Assembly: GCA_002732675.1 (NCBI GenBank)
Contig: NVRR01000120.1
Span: 1-8,930 of the forward strand
DNA length: 8,930 nt
Direction of reading: 5' to 3'
Source of the DNA: Sneathiella sp.
Lineage (GTDB): Bacteria > Pseudomonadota > Alphaproteobacteria > Sneathiellales > Sneathiellaceae
Position 1 is the stretch's first letter. Each line of letters begins with the position of its first letter. Position numbers and translations under genes: made by a program. The notes beneath the pieces are model-generated. The model was not told the origin of the DNA. It was given only the letters and a program-made list of their open reading frames with translations, and did no database searches. Shown in pieces: positions 1 to 7,249 of this stretch.

Positions 1-1388
1 GTACTGTCCTGGCATTGACGGTATTGTACTTCCCGCAAGGCCGGGTTCATAAAAAGAACGGGGCCAGGCTCAAGAACGATCCCCGCGAGCAACGCCCGCC
101 CAGCAAGCTCATCCGCATCCAGAGTTGCGGGGCCCCTGATCCAGAAACTAGTGCCCCCAAACTGCGGGGCCGTCGCCATACCAGGCAAATGCCGCCCGAG
201 GGCTTCTTGCATGATCCGCCAGCGTTCCGCGTAAATCTTATTCAGCTGCCGCACATAACTGATGTGATAGCCCAGAGCAATAAATAGCGATGTCGTCCGC
301 TGATTATTGCTTGGCACATGCCGGAACATCAGCCGCCGCAACAGCCGCATTTCCTGAATGAGTGGACGGGGTGCGACCACATATCCGAGGCGCAGGCCGG
401 GAAACATGGATTTTGACAGGCTCCCCACATGGATTACCCGACCTTCCCCATCCAGAGATTTTAAGGACGGAATAGGGGTTTGTGTATAGTTCGTCTCGCT
501 TTCAAAATCGTCTTCGATAATCAGCTGATCCGTATCCGCCGCCATTTGCAGCAACTGACGTCGCCTCGCATTCGAAAGCGTAACCGTCGTCGGATAGTGG
601 TGACTTGGGGTCACGTAAATGAGCGAGCAAGTCCCCAAGGCAGGCGTATCAACCACCACGCCGTCGCTATCGACAGCAAGCGGTACCAGTTCCGCACCGT
701 GCCAATCAAAGATATTGCGCACATCCGGATAGCCCGGATCCTCGACCCCGACCCGCATGCCTGCCTTTACCAGCGCCGCCGCGATCAGATAAAGACCATT
801 CTGGGCACCGAGGGTAATCAGTATTTCATCGTCGCCTGCAAAAATGCCTCGTTCCGGCAGTATCTTCGTTCTGATCTCCGTCACCAGCTGCGGATCATCC
901 TGCATAAAGGCATCATTGGCCCAGTCACGCATATCCATCTGGCTCATGGCCTGACGGCTACATTCGCGCCAATCGCCGAGCGGAAAGAGCGAGCTGTCGG
1001 GCTGGCCATAGACAAAGGGGTACTTATATTCCTGCCAGTTTTGAGGTTTAACGATATTCCGCTGAGCCGATAGACGGGTGTCCAGCCTGCGCTGCCAGTC
1101 CACTTTGTCTATTGACGCGATGACAGCAGACGGAGCCTTTGCGACCTTCGCATCCCATGCTACCTGATAACTGGATCGCTGATGCGGGGCAAGGAACCCG
1201 CCCTCCACCAGCTTTTCATAGGTCAGGACAACCGTCGTCCGCGATATTCCCAAATTCTCCGCCAGCTTTCGCGTTGACGGCATCTTCCGCCCCTTGGGCA
1301 AATTCCCCTTCAGGATCGACGCGATGATCTGTTCCCGCAGTTGGTTTTGCAGGGATATTCGCGATGTTCGATCAATCGGGAAAAACAC
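1..1388 (-). CDS. MocR-family (GntR/aminotransferase) transcriptional regulator, C-terminus cut by window edge
   Basis: Translating the minus strand gives 462 residues without a stop, continuing past the left edge. Residues about 10-75 form a GntR-type winged HTH: the stretch ISLQNQLREQIIASILKG is followed by KLAENLGISRTTVVLTYEKL. Residues about 120-460 are a fold-type I aminotransferase-like domain. It shows the typical MocR/PdxR landmarks: EDPGYP (216-221), PSHHYPT (261-267), EDDFESE (292-298, with the Asp that normally pairs with the PLP ring) and GSLSKSMFPGLRLGY. Lys326 there is the expected PLP Schiff-base lysine. Such proteins are cytoplasmic DNA-binding regulators that sense PLP or a PLP-amino acid adduct, usually controlling vitamin B6, GABA, taurine or other amine genes. 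The start is a GTG at 1388: there is an in-frame stop upstream and no ATG between it and this codon, and homologues begin at this point. Its ribosome site is weak. The 124-base gap to the upstream gene has no convincing promoter. The target is not visible and may lie beyond position 1. Confidence 0.9.
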   Translation of the reverse strand, partial: MFFPIDRTSRISLQNQLREQIIASILKGNLPKGRKMPSTRKLAENLGISRTTVVLTYEKLVEGGFLAPHQRSSYQVAWDAKVAKAPSAVIASIDKVDWQRRLDTRLSAQRNIVKPQNWQEYKYPFVYGQPDSSLFPLGDWRECSRQAMSQMDMRDWANDAFMQDDPQLVTEIRTKILPERGIFAGDDEILITLGAQNGLYLIAAALVKAGMRVGVEDPGYPDVRNIFDWHGAELVPLAVDSDGVVVDTPALGTCSLIYVTPSHHYPTTVTLSNARRRQLLQMAADTDQLIIEDDFESETNYTQTPIPSLKSLDGEGRVIHVGSLSKSMFPGLRLGYVVAPRPLIQEMRLLRRLMFRHVPSNNQRTTSLFIALGYHISYVRQLNKIYAERWRIMQEALGRHLPGMATAPQFGGTSFWIRGPATLDADELAGRALLAGIVLEPGPVLFMNPALREVQYRQCQDS

Positions 1389-1512
1389 GGATTTACAATG
1401 CTCAGTTCTATCGTTGACATGCCGGTGAAAGCGTTCATTCCGTCACATCCTAGCGACAAATATCCCTCACTGACAGAGGGTTCTCATATCGGAACAGGTA
1501 CAAACGAAAGAG

Positions 1513-1971
1513 CTATGCGTCCGTCCAGTTGATCCAGTTATCATGAACATTGCAGACGGAGACGATGTAGAGGCGACCTGAATAACCGTTGAGCGCGAAA
1601 CGCGATCGGGGCATATCGAAGATTTTGTCAAATAGTTTCTCACTAAGCACATTTAGTTTGGCATCCAACAATATATGTTTGATGATAAAATGATCATCCG
1701 ACATGGCATGTTGGGTCGCAGCCCGGATCAGCAGGTCATTTCCATCCTTATCGACCTTGATAAGCGGAGAATGAACCTTTTCCTTGCCCTTCCAACGCCC
1801 AGGCCGGTCGGCGGAATAAAACACCTTGCCTGCCAATTCGCGTAAAGCACCCTGAAGGTCTTCACGGGCTAGCGCAACAGATGGGGCCGCGATCACTAGT
1901 GCCGCTGCCGCGGCGGCGCCAGCAACAGTCATTGCCTGACGACGATTTAGGTTAGAAATTCGGGGGTACAT
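1513..1971 (-). CDS. Tat-exported superoxide reductase (desulfoferrodoxin/neelaredoxin)-like protein
   Basis: This is a 152-residue protein with a twin-arginine leader (NRRQAMTVAG, Arg10-Arg11), an alanine-rich hydrophobic stretch and a likely cleavage site after ALA at about residue 35, so it is probably periplasmic and exported folded. The mature part of about 117 residues shows the ordered motifs of the class II superoxide reductase domain: GKEKVHSPLI (His67), QHAMSDDHFI (His88 and His94) and SVCNVHDNW (Cys140 and His143). These match the four His and one Cys that hold the square-pyramidal iron of superoxide reductases, which reduce superoxide to hydrogen peroxide without making oxygen. 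No N-terminal rubredoxin-like (desulforedoxin) domain is present. The Glu of the classical EKH lid lies three residues before His67 instead of two, so the lid may differ. The ATG at 1971 is chosen over one at 2016 because GAGGAG lies 7 bases upstream of it and the leader then starts normally. Superoxide reductase activity is inferred; a related iron-binding or thiol role is possible. Confidence 0.75.
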   Translation of the reverse strand: MYPRISNLNRRQAMTVAGAAAAAALVIAAPSVALAREDLQGALRELAGKVFYSADRPGRWKGKEKVHSPLIKVDKDGNDLLIRAATQHAMSDDHFIIKHILLDAKLNVLSEKLFDKIFDMPRSRFALNGYSGRLYIVSVCNVHDNWINWTDA

Positions 1972-1978
1972 CGCTAAT

Positions 1979-1984
1979 CTCCTC
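1979..1984 (-). promoter_or_regulatory. Ribosome binding site deciding the start of the Tat/SOR-like gene
   Basis: Read on the minus strand this is GAGGAG, 7 bases before the ATG at 1971. It supports that start over the longer frame beginning at 2016, which would put 15 extra residues ahead of the Tat leader. Confidence 0.7.
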
Positions 1985-2064
1985 GCAATCTCAAATAGTA
2001 AGCCTATCCTCACCAAATACTACACTAAATCTCAACGGCGAGTTAAGAGTAATTTATTTTTGCA

Positions 2065-2094
2065 ATTATAATATTTTTTGGCTGTTTTGATCAA
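2065..2094 (-). promoter_or_regulatory. Probable sigma70-type promoter for the SOR-like gene
   Basis: On the minus strand there is a TTGATC -35 element (2089-2094) and a perfect TATAAT -10 element (2065-2070), separated by an 18-base A-rich spacer. Transcription would begin near 2058 and leave a leader of about 85 bases before the ATG at 1971. The -35 overlaps the palindrome TTGATCAA. Together with the terminator at 2190-2217 this suggests the gene is transcribed separately from the symporter upstream. Confidence 0.5.
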
Positions 2095-2184
2095 TTTCAG
2101 CCCGTATCTGTACGTCCTGAAGCCCTAAGACGCTGTTTTGATGTCACAAGAATGAGGCGATGCTTGACTGTCTATATTCTGATC

Positions 2185-2217
2185 AAAAAAAGAGCCGGCA
2201 GTTTTGCACCGGCTCTT
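2185..2217 (-). terminator. Rho-independent terminator after the symporter gene
   Basis: A perfect 9-bp inverted repeat, AAGAGCCGG (2190-2198) and CCGGCTCTT (2209-2217), encloses a 10-base loop. Read on the minus strand the stem is followed at once by seven T. It lies 44 bases past the stop of the symporter and should end the stress-protein/symporter transcript. Confidence 0.88.
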
Positions 2218-2261
2218 CCGTCATAATGTTATATCAGGAACTCAAAAAAGAGTTCTTTTCA

Positions 2262-3761
2262 TTATTTCATCTTCTTGATTTCACCGCTTGCCAGCTTCTC
2301 GCGATAGTCAGCAAGCAACGCCTTGACCTTCGGCATCAACATGTACAGACCAATGATATTGGCAATTCCCATAGCAAAAATCATGGCATCCGAGAAATCG
2401 ATGACCGGTCCAAGGCTCATGGAGGCGCCAATGACGACAAAGATACAGAAGATCAGCTTGAAGGTAATCTCCTTGGCCTTACCTTCACCAAACATGTAGG
2501 TCCATGCTTTCAGGCCATAATACGACCATGAAATCATCGTTGAGAAGGCGAACAACACGGCGGCAATTGCCAGAATATAACCAAACCATGAGAAGTTGGC
2601 TTCAAATGCCTTCGAGGTGAGCGCAATTCCGGTAACACCACTATCTGGCACCCAGGAGCCGGTGATAATGATCACCAGAGACGTCATGGTACAGATCACC
2701 ACGGTATCGATAAACGGCTCAAGCAACGCCACATAACCTTCGGTTACGGGATGCTTTGTCTGCACCGCCGAATGGGCGATAGATGCCGACCCGATCCCGG
2801 CTTCGTTGGAGAACGCCGCCCGTTTAAAGCCCTGGATCAGGGCACCGACGACACCCCCCGCGACCGCTGTTGGAGCGAAAGCCCCGGTAAAGATAGCCGC
2901 GACTGCGTCCGGTATCTCACTGAAATTCATCCCAATAATGACGAGCGCCGCACCGACATAGAGGATTGCCATACCGGGGACGATCTTTTCCGTCACCTTG
3001 GCAATGGATTTAATCCCGCCAATAATAACGACGCCAACCAAAGCTGCCATGATCAAGCCAAACAACCAGCCTTTTCCTTCAAAGAAAGGAATAATGCTGG
3101 AAATCTGGGCGTAGGACTGGTTGGCCTGGAACATATTCCCGCCGCCAAGCGCGCCACCGATACAACAGATGGAAAAGAAGATCGCCAGGAATTTGCCAAG
3201 AGTTGCCTGCCCTTTTTCGGACAGCCCCTTGGAAAGATAATACATGGGACCACCGGACACCGTACCATCCTCATATACATTCCGATAATGGACACCCAAA
3301 ATACATTCGGTGAATTTCGACGCCATGCCGAGAAGCCCGGCGAGGATCATCCAGAATGTCGCCCCCGGCCCGCCAAGATAAACCGCAACACCAACCCCGG
3401 CGATATTGCCAAGACCGACGGTGCCGGAAAGCGCTGTTGCAAGCGCCTGGAACGGCGTGACTTCACCCGCGTCATTAGGATCCAGATAATCGCCTTTGAC
3501 AAGGCTGATGGAATGCCCAAATCCGCGGAACTGGATAAATCCGAAATAAACCGTGAAAACCACGGCGGCAACAACCAGCCAAGCGACGATGAGTGGAAAT
3601 TGTGTCCCGAAAACGGGAACGGAATAGAAAATCGTGTTGACAATTGGGTTGACGATCGGCGCGACCGCGTCGCTGATCGCCTGATCAATGCCTCCCTCTG
3701 CATGGGCCAGGGTTGCCATAAACGGCAGTCCTGCACATGCTAATATTATGCGCTTCAGCAT
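2262..3761 (-). CDS. Sodium:alanine/glycine symporter, AGCS family
   Basis: This is a 499-residue inner-membrane protein with about ten or eleven hydrophobic segments, matching the usual AGCS length. It carries the family hallmarks: [20 protein letters not shown] (from about residue 112, holding the GNIAG substrate/sodium site), [21 protein letters not shown] (about 170), [20 protein letters not shown] (about 312-331, with SNEAGIG) and [15 protein letters not shown] transporters import alanine, glycine or related small amino acids with sodium; the substrate cannot be read from sequence. The N-terminus ([21 protein letters not shown]) looks like a cleavable signal peptide, as seen in a subset of proteobacterial members. 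The start at 3761 is chosen because AGGAAGGAAG lies just upstream. An in-frame ATG at 3800 would add 13 polar residues and lacks a ribosome site. It follows the universal stress protein gene by 42 bases, so the two are probably one operon, ended by the hairpin at 2190-2217. Confidence 0.93.
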   Translation of the reverse strand: MLKRIILACAGLPFMATLAHAEGGIDQAISDAVAPIVNPIVNTIFYSVPVFGTQFPLIVAWLVVAAVVFTVYFGFIQFRGFGHSISLVKGDYLDPNDAGEVTPFQALATALSGTVGLGNIAGVGVAVYLGGPGATFWMILAGLLGMASKFTECILGVHYRNVYEDGTVSGGPMYYLSKGLSEKGQATLGKFLAIFFSICCIGGALGGGNMFQANQSYAQISSIIPFFEGKGWLFGLIMAALVGVVIIGGIKSIAKVTEKIVPGMAILYVGAALVIIGMNFSEIPDAVAAIFTGAFAPTAVAGGVVGALIQGFKRAAFSNEAGIGSASIAHSAVQTKHPVTEGYVALLEPFIDTVVICTMTSLVIIITGSWVPDSGVTGIALTSKAFEANFSWFGYILAIAAVLFAFSTMISWSYYGLKAWTYMFGEGKAKEITFKLIFCIFVVIGASMSLGPVIDFSDAMIFAMGIANIIGLYMLMPKVKALLADYREKLASGEIKKMK

Positions 3762-3767
3762 TATATA

Positions 3768-3777
3768 CTTCCTTCCT
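3768..3777 (-). promoter_or_regulatory. Ribosome binding site deciding the symporter start
   Basis: AGGAAGGAAG on the minus strand ends 6 bases before the ATG at 3761. It favours this start over the ATG at 3800, which has no purine-rich site and sits next to the preceding stop codon. Confidence 0.65.
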
Positions 3778-3803
3778 GCATTTTTTGTCTGTGTGGTCAT
3801 TGC

Positions 3804-4235
3804 CTATGGGACGATGGTTAGCGGCACCGGCGAGATTTGCGCCAATGTGATGGCCAGTCCGCCAAGAAGTCTTTGTGTCAGACTGGAACTACCCGTCCGA
3901 CCAATAACGATTTGCGTCGCTTTCTTGTTCTTGGCAATTTCACATAGAATTTCCCCGGCATGGCCATGCCGCACCTCACATGTGGCGGTGCCCCCTGACG
4001 CATTCACCTTATCCGCGATGGGCTTGACGATTGCCAAGGCCCGCTCAATCTCCTGGTCACGCCGTTTGTGACGTTCAGCGAGTTCTTCAGCTGTGTGGAA
4101 ACTGTATGGTGACCATTCAATGACCTGCACGAAATGCAGTTCGGCTCCGGACTTCTTCGCCTGCGACACCGCAAAGTCAACGGTGCGACTGACATGTGCC
4201 GGATTATGAACGCCGACTATCAAAATATCAGACAT
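3804..4235 (-). CDS. Universal stress protein, UspA family
   Basis: This is a single-domain protein of 143 residues, the normal size for one UspA domain. It begins with a hydrophobic strand (MSDILIVGVHNPAH) and has the alternating strand/helix pattern of the family: AVSQAKKSGAELHFVQVIEW, EIAKNKKATQIVIGRTG and the terminal strand SPVPLTIVP. The nucleotide-binding signature of ATP-binding members, G-2x-G-9x-G(S/T), appears as GRTGSSSLTQRLLGG (from about residue 112), with Gly where Ser/Thr is usual, so ATP binding is uncertain. GGGGGAG lies 5 bases before the ATG. The gene precedes the AGCS symporter by 42 bases. Stand-alone Usp proteins encoded with a transporter often modulate or stress-link it, but that role is inferred from position. 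Cytoplasmic; probably dimeric like other family members. Confidence 0.9.
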   Translation of the reverse strand: MSDILIVGVHNPAHVSRTVDFAVSQAKKSGAELHFVQVIEWSPYSFHTAEELAERHKRRDQEIERALAIVKPIADKVNASGGTATCEVRHGHAGEILCEIAKNKKATQIVIGRTGSSSLTQRLLGGLAITLAQISPVPLTIVP

Positions 4236-4456
4236 TTACTCTCCCCCTAATACAAGCATTAGCCAGAGTTCTTCAGGAAAGGATACGGACAGAAGAATCC
4301 AAGTTGGATTTCAAACGCCGGCGATGCCGTTTTAGATTATATATTTCCTTCCCTTAAATTAGCTTATATTGAATTAAATGAATTGTCACATGGATGTCAT
4401 ATATTTTTGAAAATAGCCGTTGCTATCTTCATGTATTGTCGTAATAAAAAGTAATA
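4236..4456. promoter_or_regulatory. Divergent AT-rich intergenic region between usp and GNAT genes
   Basis: This 221-base gap separates two divergent starts, so it should hold promoters in both directions. For the minus direction a TATAAT -10 match lies at 4336-4341 but no good -35 is at the right distance. For the plus direction I found only poor matches, and the GNAT ATG has no clear Shine-Dalgarno sequence. No small gene or strong inverted repeat was seen. Confidence 0.4.
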
Positions 4457-4942
4457 ATGGATAAGAAAATACAATATGAAATCAGATCGGCGATTGCCTC
4501 CGACTGCGCCTACCTTTCGGCGTTAGCCGTCCAATCCAAGGCATTCTGGGATTACTCAGACGCATTTGTCCAGGCCTGCAAGCCTGTATTGACTGTCACA
4601 CCTGCGATGATCAAAAAGTGGCGGCACGGGGTTGCGGTATTTGATGAAGAAATCGCCGGTTTCTATTTTCTCTCAATAGATGGCCGTCAGGCGGAACTGG
4701 AACTTCTCTATATTACGCCGCACCATATGGGTAACAATGCCGGCAAGGCTTTATTTCAGGCAGCGGAGGAAACGGCACGGAGAATGGGCTGTGAGAGCTT
4801 GCGCATAGAGGCGGACCCCAATGCCGTCGGTTTTTACCGCCGAATGGGCGCCCGGCAGACTGGCTGGTGCCGATCAGAGATAGAGGATGCCCGTGAACTG
4901 CCGCTTATGACGAAAAAGCTCGTCAGCATACCGACTAGATAA
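4457..4942 (+). CDS. GNAT-family N-acetyltransferase
   Basis: This is a 161-residue single-domain protein, typical in size for GNAT acyl-CoA transferases, and the only plus-strand gene here. Residues about 58-72 (GVAVFDEEIAGFYFL) and 79-87 (AELELLYIT) form the central beta strands. PHHMGNNAGKALF (88-100) occupies the acetyl-CoA pyrophosphate loop, and DPNAVGFYRRMGARQTG (120-136) is the usual motif B end. The loop departs from the canonical Q/R-x-x-G-x-G/A: Met91 and Asn94 replace the basic/polar residue and the second Gly, so cofactor binding may be weakened or unusual. The acceptor substrate is unknown. The ATG lacks a good ribosome site, suggesting low expression. The last 8 bases overlap the 3' end of the convergent glutamine-synthetase-like gene, leaving no room for a terminator between them. 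Confidence 0.85.
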   Translation: MDKKIQYEIRSAIASDCAYLSALAVQSKAFWDYSDAFVQACKPVLTVTPAMIKKWRHGVAVFDEEIAGFYFLSIDGRQAELELLYITPHHMGNNAGKALFQAAEETARRMGCESLRIEADPNAVGFYRRMGARQTGWCRSEIEDARELPLMTKKLVSIPTR

Positions 4943-6302
4943 TCTCAAAATAACGTTCCATTTCCCAGCTGGTAATCGCTTTGCGAAACTCCCGTTCCTC
5001 AAATTCGCGGGTGATGGCATAGTGATCGACGAATGCATCGCCGAATAAGTTCCGGGCGGCATCAGATGCCTTCAAGGCTTGCGCGGCATCCCACAACGTC
5101 TGCGGTAGCGCCAGTTCAGCCGGCAAATCCTGTTCGTAGGAACTGCCGACGACGGCTTCCGTGGGCTCGATTTTGTTTTCCATTCCCCAAAGGCCGGAGC
5201 CAAGGGCAGCAGCAATGGCAATATACGGGTTCATATCCGCCGCCGAAATACGGTACTCTACCCGCTGCGATTTCGCATTGCCTGGAATAGCCCGAAGCGC
5301 ACAAGTGCGATTTTCAATGCCCCAGCTCGCATCCGTCGGCGCCCAGAAGCCCGGGACCAAGCGAGAATAACTATTAATGGTCGGCGCCACCATGGCCAGA
5401 AGCTCGGGCATCAGTTTCTGCTGGCCGCCAATAAAATGACGCATCGTGTCGCTGATATTATGGTCTTTACTGTCATCGAAAAACAGGCTGCTGCCGTCTT
5501 TTCCGGCTAAGGATAAGTGAATATGACCGCTCTGTCCCGCATAGTCGGACGACCATTTCGCCATAAAGGTCGCCATCAGCTGATTTTTCTGCGCCAAAAC
5601 CTTGGTAAAAGTCTTGAACAAAGCACCTTTGTCGGCTGCATTTAGAGCCTCATCATAGGCGATGGCAGCTTCCAGAACGCCCGGCCCGGTTTCTGTGTGC
5701 AAGCCCTCGATAGCCATATCCATCTCTGTACAGAGAGACAATAACTGTTCGTAGAAATCACTCTCAACGGACGCACGAAGAAGCGAGTATCCGAAAAATC
5801 CGGGGGTAAAGTTCGTCAGATTGGTATAGTTTTTCTCGCGAACGGTTTCTGGCGTTTCGCTGAATAGAAAAAACTCGAACTCACAGGCTGCCGTCGCCGT
5901 CAGCCCCATGTCCGCAGCGCGTGCAATAACCCGTTTCAGGGTCTGCCTTGGGCAAACTTCAGCCGCCCGGTCACCAAATTCCAGGAGGAAAAACAGCATG
6001 TTATCTTCCATCGGCAGCTCGCGACAACTGTCAATGACCACGTTTACCTGCGCATCGGGATATCCGGTAGCCCAACCCGTATAGCTTTCCTTATCATAAA
6101 TCTGGTCGTTCACATCCCAGCCTAGAACCACATCACAAAGTCCGAAGCCCGTTTCCAGGATGCCAAAAAACTTTTCCTTGCTGAGGTATTTCCCGCGCAG
6201 CACGCCATCAATATCAAAAACCCCGACCTTGACGTAGCTTAGACCCCGATCTTCAACAATAGTTTTGGCGTCGGTAACTGTTTTAACAAAACGTGCATCC
6301 AT
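4935..6302 (-). CDS. Glutamine synthetase family ligase (PuuA/GlnT-like gamma-glutamyl ligase)
   Basis: This is a 455-residue protein with a beta-grasp N-terminal domain (about 20-110) and the GS catalytic domain (about 115-450). Visible active-site elements are ACEFEFFLF (Glu141, Glu143 metal ligands), HTETGPGVLEAAI (Glu204, Glu211), GQSGHIHLSL (His260), NSYSRLVPGFWAP (Arg314), NRTCALR (Arg332) and RVEYRISAADMNPY (Glu349, Arg351), so it should be catalytically competent. The family joins glutamate to ammonia or an amine using ATP. The N-terminal KVGVFDIDGVLRGKYL and the absence of the Tyr adenylylation segment of housekeeping GlnA favour a gamma-glutamylamine ligase such as PuuA or a GS III-like enzyme. 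The true amine is not known; methylamine or a polyamine are possibilities. GAGG lies 5 bases before the ATG. It follows the HisN-like phosphatase by 39 bases and is probably co-transcribed with it. Its end overlaps the convergent GNAT gene. Confidence 0.88.
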   Translation of the reverse strand: MDARFVKTVTDAKTIVEDRGLSYVKVGVFDIDGVLRGKYLSKEKFFGILETGFGLCDVVLGWDVNDQIYDKESYTGWATGYPDAQVNVVIDSCRELPMEDNMLFFLLEFGDRAAEVCPRQTLKRVIARAADMGLTATAACEFEFFLFSETPETVREKNYTNLTNFTPGFFGYSLLRASVESDFYEQLLSLCTEMDMAIEGLHTETGPGVLEAAIAYDEALNAADKGALFKTFTKVLAQKNQLMATFMAKWSSDYAGQSGHIHLSLAGKDGSSLFFDDSKDHNISDTMRHFIGGQQKLMPELLAMVAPTINSYSRLVPGFWAPTDASWGIENRTCALRAIPGNAKSQRVEYRISAADMNPYIAIAAALGSGLWGMENKIEPTEAVVGSSYEQDLPAELALPQTLWDAAQALKASDAARNLFGDAFVDHYAITREFEEREFRKAITSWEMERYFEII

Positions 6303-6341
6303 AATGACCTCGGTTTGGGAATTGATTTTCAGACGGAAAGA

Positions 6342-7145
6342 TCAAGCCAAATATTCAAGGGCCTGTCTATGCAATTCTGGTGTAGCGGCCGCAACAATTG
6401 TTCCGTCCGAGTCGAGATTTAACCTGTTGCCGGACCAATCTGTCACAATACCCCCGGCCTCTTCGATGACAGGAATAAGGGCCATATAGTCATAACTTTG
6501 CAGCCCTGATTCAACCGCCAAATCCGCCCAGCCTGACGCCACCATCCCGTAGATATAACAATCCCCACCATAACGGCGAACCCTGGTCTGCTGGCGGAGA
6601 TTGGAAAACTTCGCCAGCTTGTCGCCAGCGAAATATTCCGGCGACGTTGCCAACAAAATAGCATCACTGAGCTGCGCGCATTTACTTACTTTGCAGGAAT
6701 TTCCGTTCAGAAAACACCCCTCGCCATCAACAGCAATCCAGTATTCCCCCATGGACGGCATCGAGATGGCGCCGATCCGCACACGTTGATCCCGCACATA
6801 GGCAATCAAGGTGCCATAGAAAGGAAGGCCTGAAATGAAGCTTTTAGTGCCGTCAATCGGATCGATAACCCAAAGGTCATCCCGCTCCAAACCGGTATCG
6901 GCATGTTCCTCTCCTAGAACACCATGATTTGGATATGTTTCAGAAATCAATTCGCGCATCAAGCGCTCGGTTTCCTGGTCGGCAACTGTCACGGGAGAGT
7001 CATCGCTTTTCGTCATAACCTCGATAGGTTTTCGGAAATAAGCTGTCGCACAATCCGCGGCCATATCCGCGAGCTTGCCGGTAAAAGACGCGAGCTCTGA
7101 CCACTGTCCTGTCACGGACGCCTTCGTATAAATCGGATTACCCAT
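6342..7145 (-). CDS. Inositol monophosphatase family phosphatase, HisN-like (possible histidinol-phosphatase)
   Basis: This 267-residue protein matches the length of the Mg-dependent, lithium-sensitive phosphatase family. It has the metal-site motifs in order: KSDDSPVTVAD (46-56), GEEH (78-81, Glu79/Glu80), WVIDPIDGTKSFISGLPFYGTLIA (92-115, with Asp95, Asp98, Gly99, Thr100) and SYDYMALIPVIEEAGG (217-232, Asp219). The TKSFISGLPFYG and YDYMALIPVIEEAGG versions resemble HisN histidinol-phosphatases more than suppressor-of-SuhB enzymes, which would make histidinol from its phosphate. The setting beside sarcosine oxidase and a GS-like ligase, not his genes, leaves the substrate open. The start is uncertain: the ATG at 7145 lacks a ribosome site, while an in-frame GTG at 7115 has GAAGG 6 bases upstream and would remove 10 residues without touching the fold. 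Probably first gene of a two-gene unit with the ligase. Confidence 0.85.
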   Translation of the reverse strand: MGNPIYTKASVTGQWSELASFTGKLADMAADCATAYFRKPIEVMTKSDDSPVTVADQETERLMRELISETYPNHGVLGEEHADTGLERDDLWVIDPIDGTKSFISGLPFYGTLIAYVRDQRVRIGAISMPSMGEYWIAVDGEGCFLNGNSCKVSKCAQLSDAILLATSPEYFAGDKLAKFSNLRQQTRVRRYGGDCYIYGMVASGWADLAVESGLQSYDYMALIPVIEEAGGIVTDWSGNRLNLDSDGTIVAAATPELHRQALEYLA

Positions 7146-7220
7146 ATTACAAATTCACATACTGATGCGGGAAATTTTACGCGATAGGTTTGTTTACTTC
7201 TTTTTCACACATTTTTCCAC

Positions 7221-7249
7221 ATTATTTATAAAAAATACACAATTATCAA
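7221..7249 (-). promoter_or_regulatory. Probable sigma70-type promoter for the phosphatase-ligase pair
   Basis: On the minus strand TTGATA (-35, 7244-7249) and AATAAT (-10, 7221-7226) are separated by exactly 17 bases; each hexamer matches five of six consensus positions. The predicted leader is about 70 bases to the ATG at 7145. The surrounding gap from 7146 to 7308 is very AT-rich and no intrinsic terminator for soxG is evident in it, so read-through from the sarcosine oxidase genes is also possible. Confidence 0.5.

Noticed and set aside
480..1073. Plus-strand open frame of 197 codons
   Set aside because: The minus strand here encodes the aminotransferase-like domain of the MocR protein with clear motifs; the plus-strand translation resembles nothing.
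1445..1480. Possible terminator between the SOR-like and MocR genes
   Set aside because: The inverted repeat CCCTC/GAGGG has only five pairs and a 7-base loop, and no proper T-run follows on the minus strand.
2087..2094. Possible FNR box
   Set aside because: TTGATCAA is a palindrome but lacks the 4-base gap of TTGAT-N4-ATCAA, and it is more simply part of the -35 element.
2751..3743. Long plus-strand open frame of 330 codons opposite the symporter gene
   Set aside because: Its translation is a polar, low-complexity mixture with no recognisable fold, and the opposite strand encodes an unmistakable AGCS transporter. It is a shadow of that gene's codon pattern.
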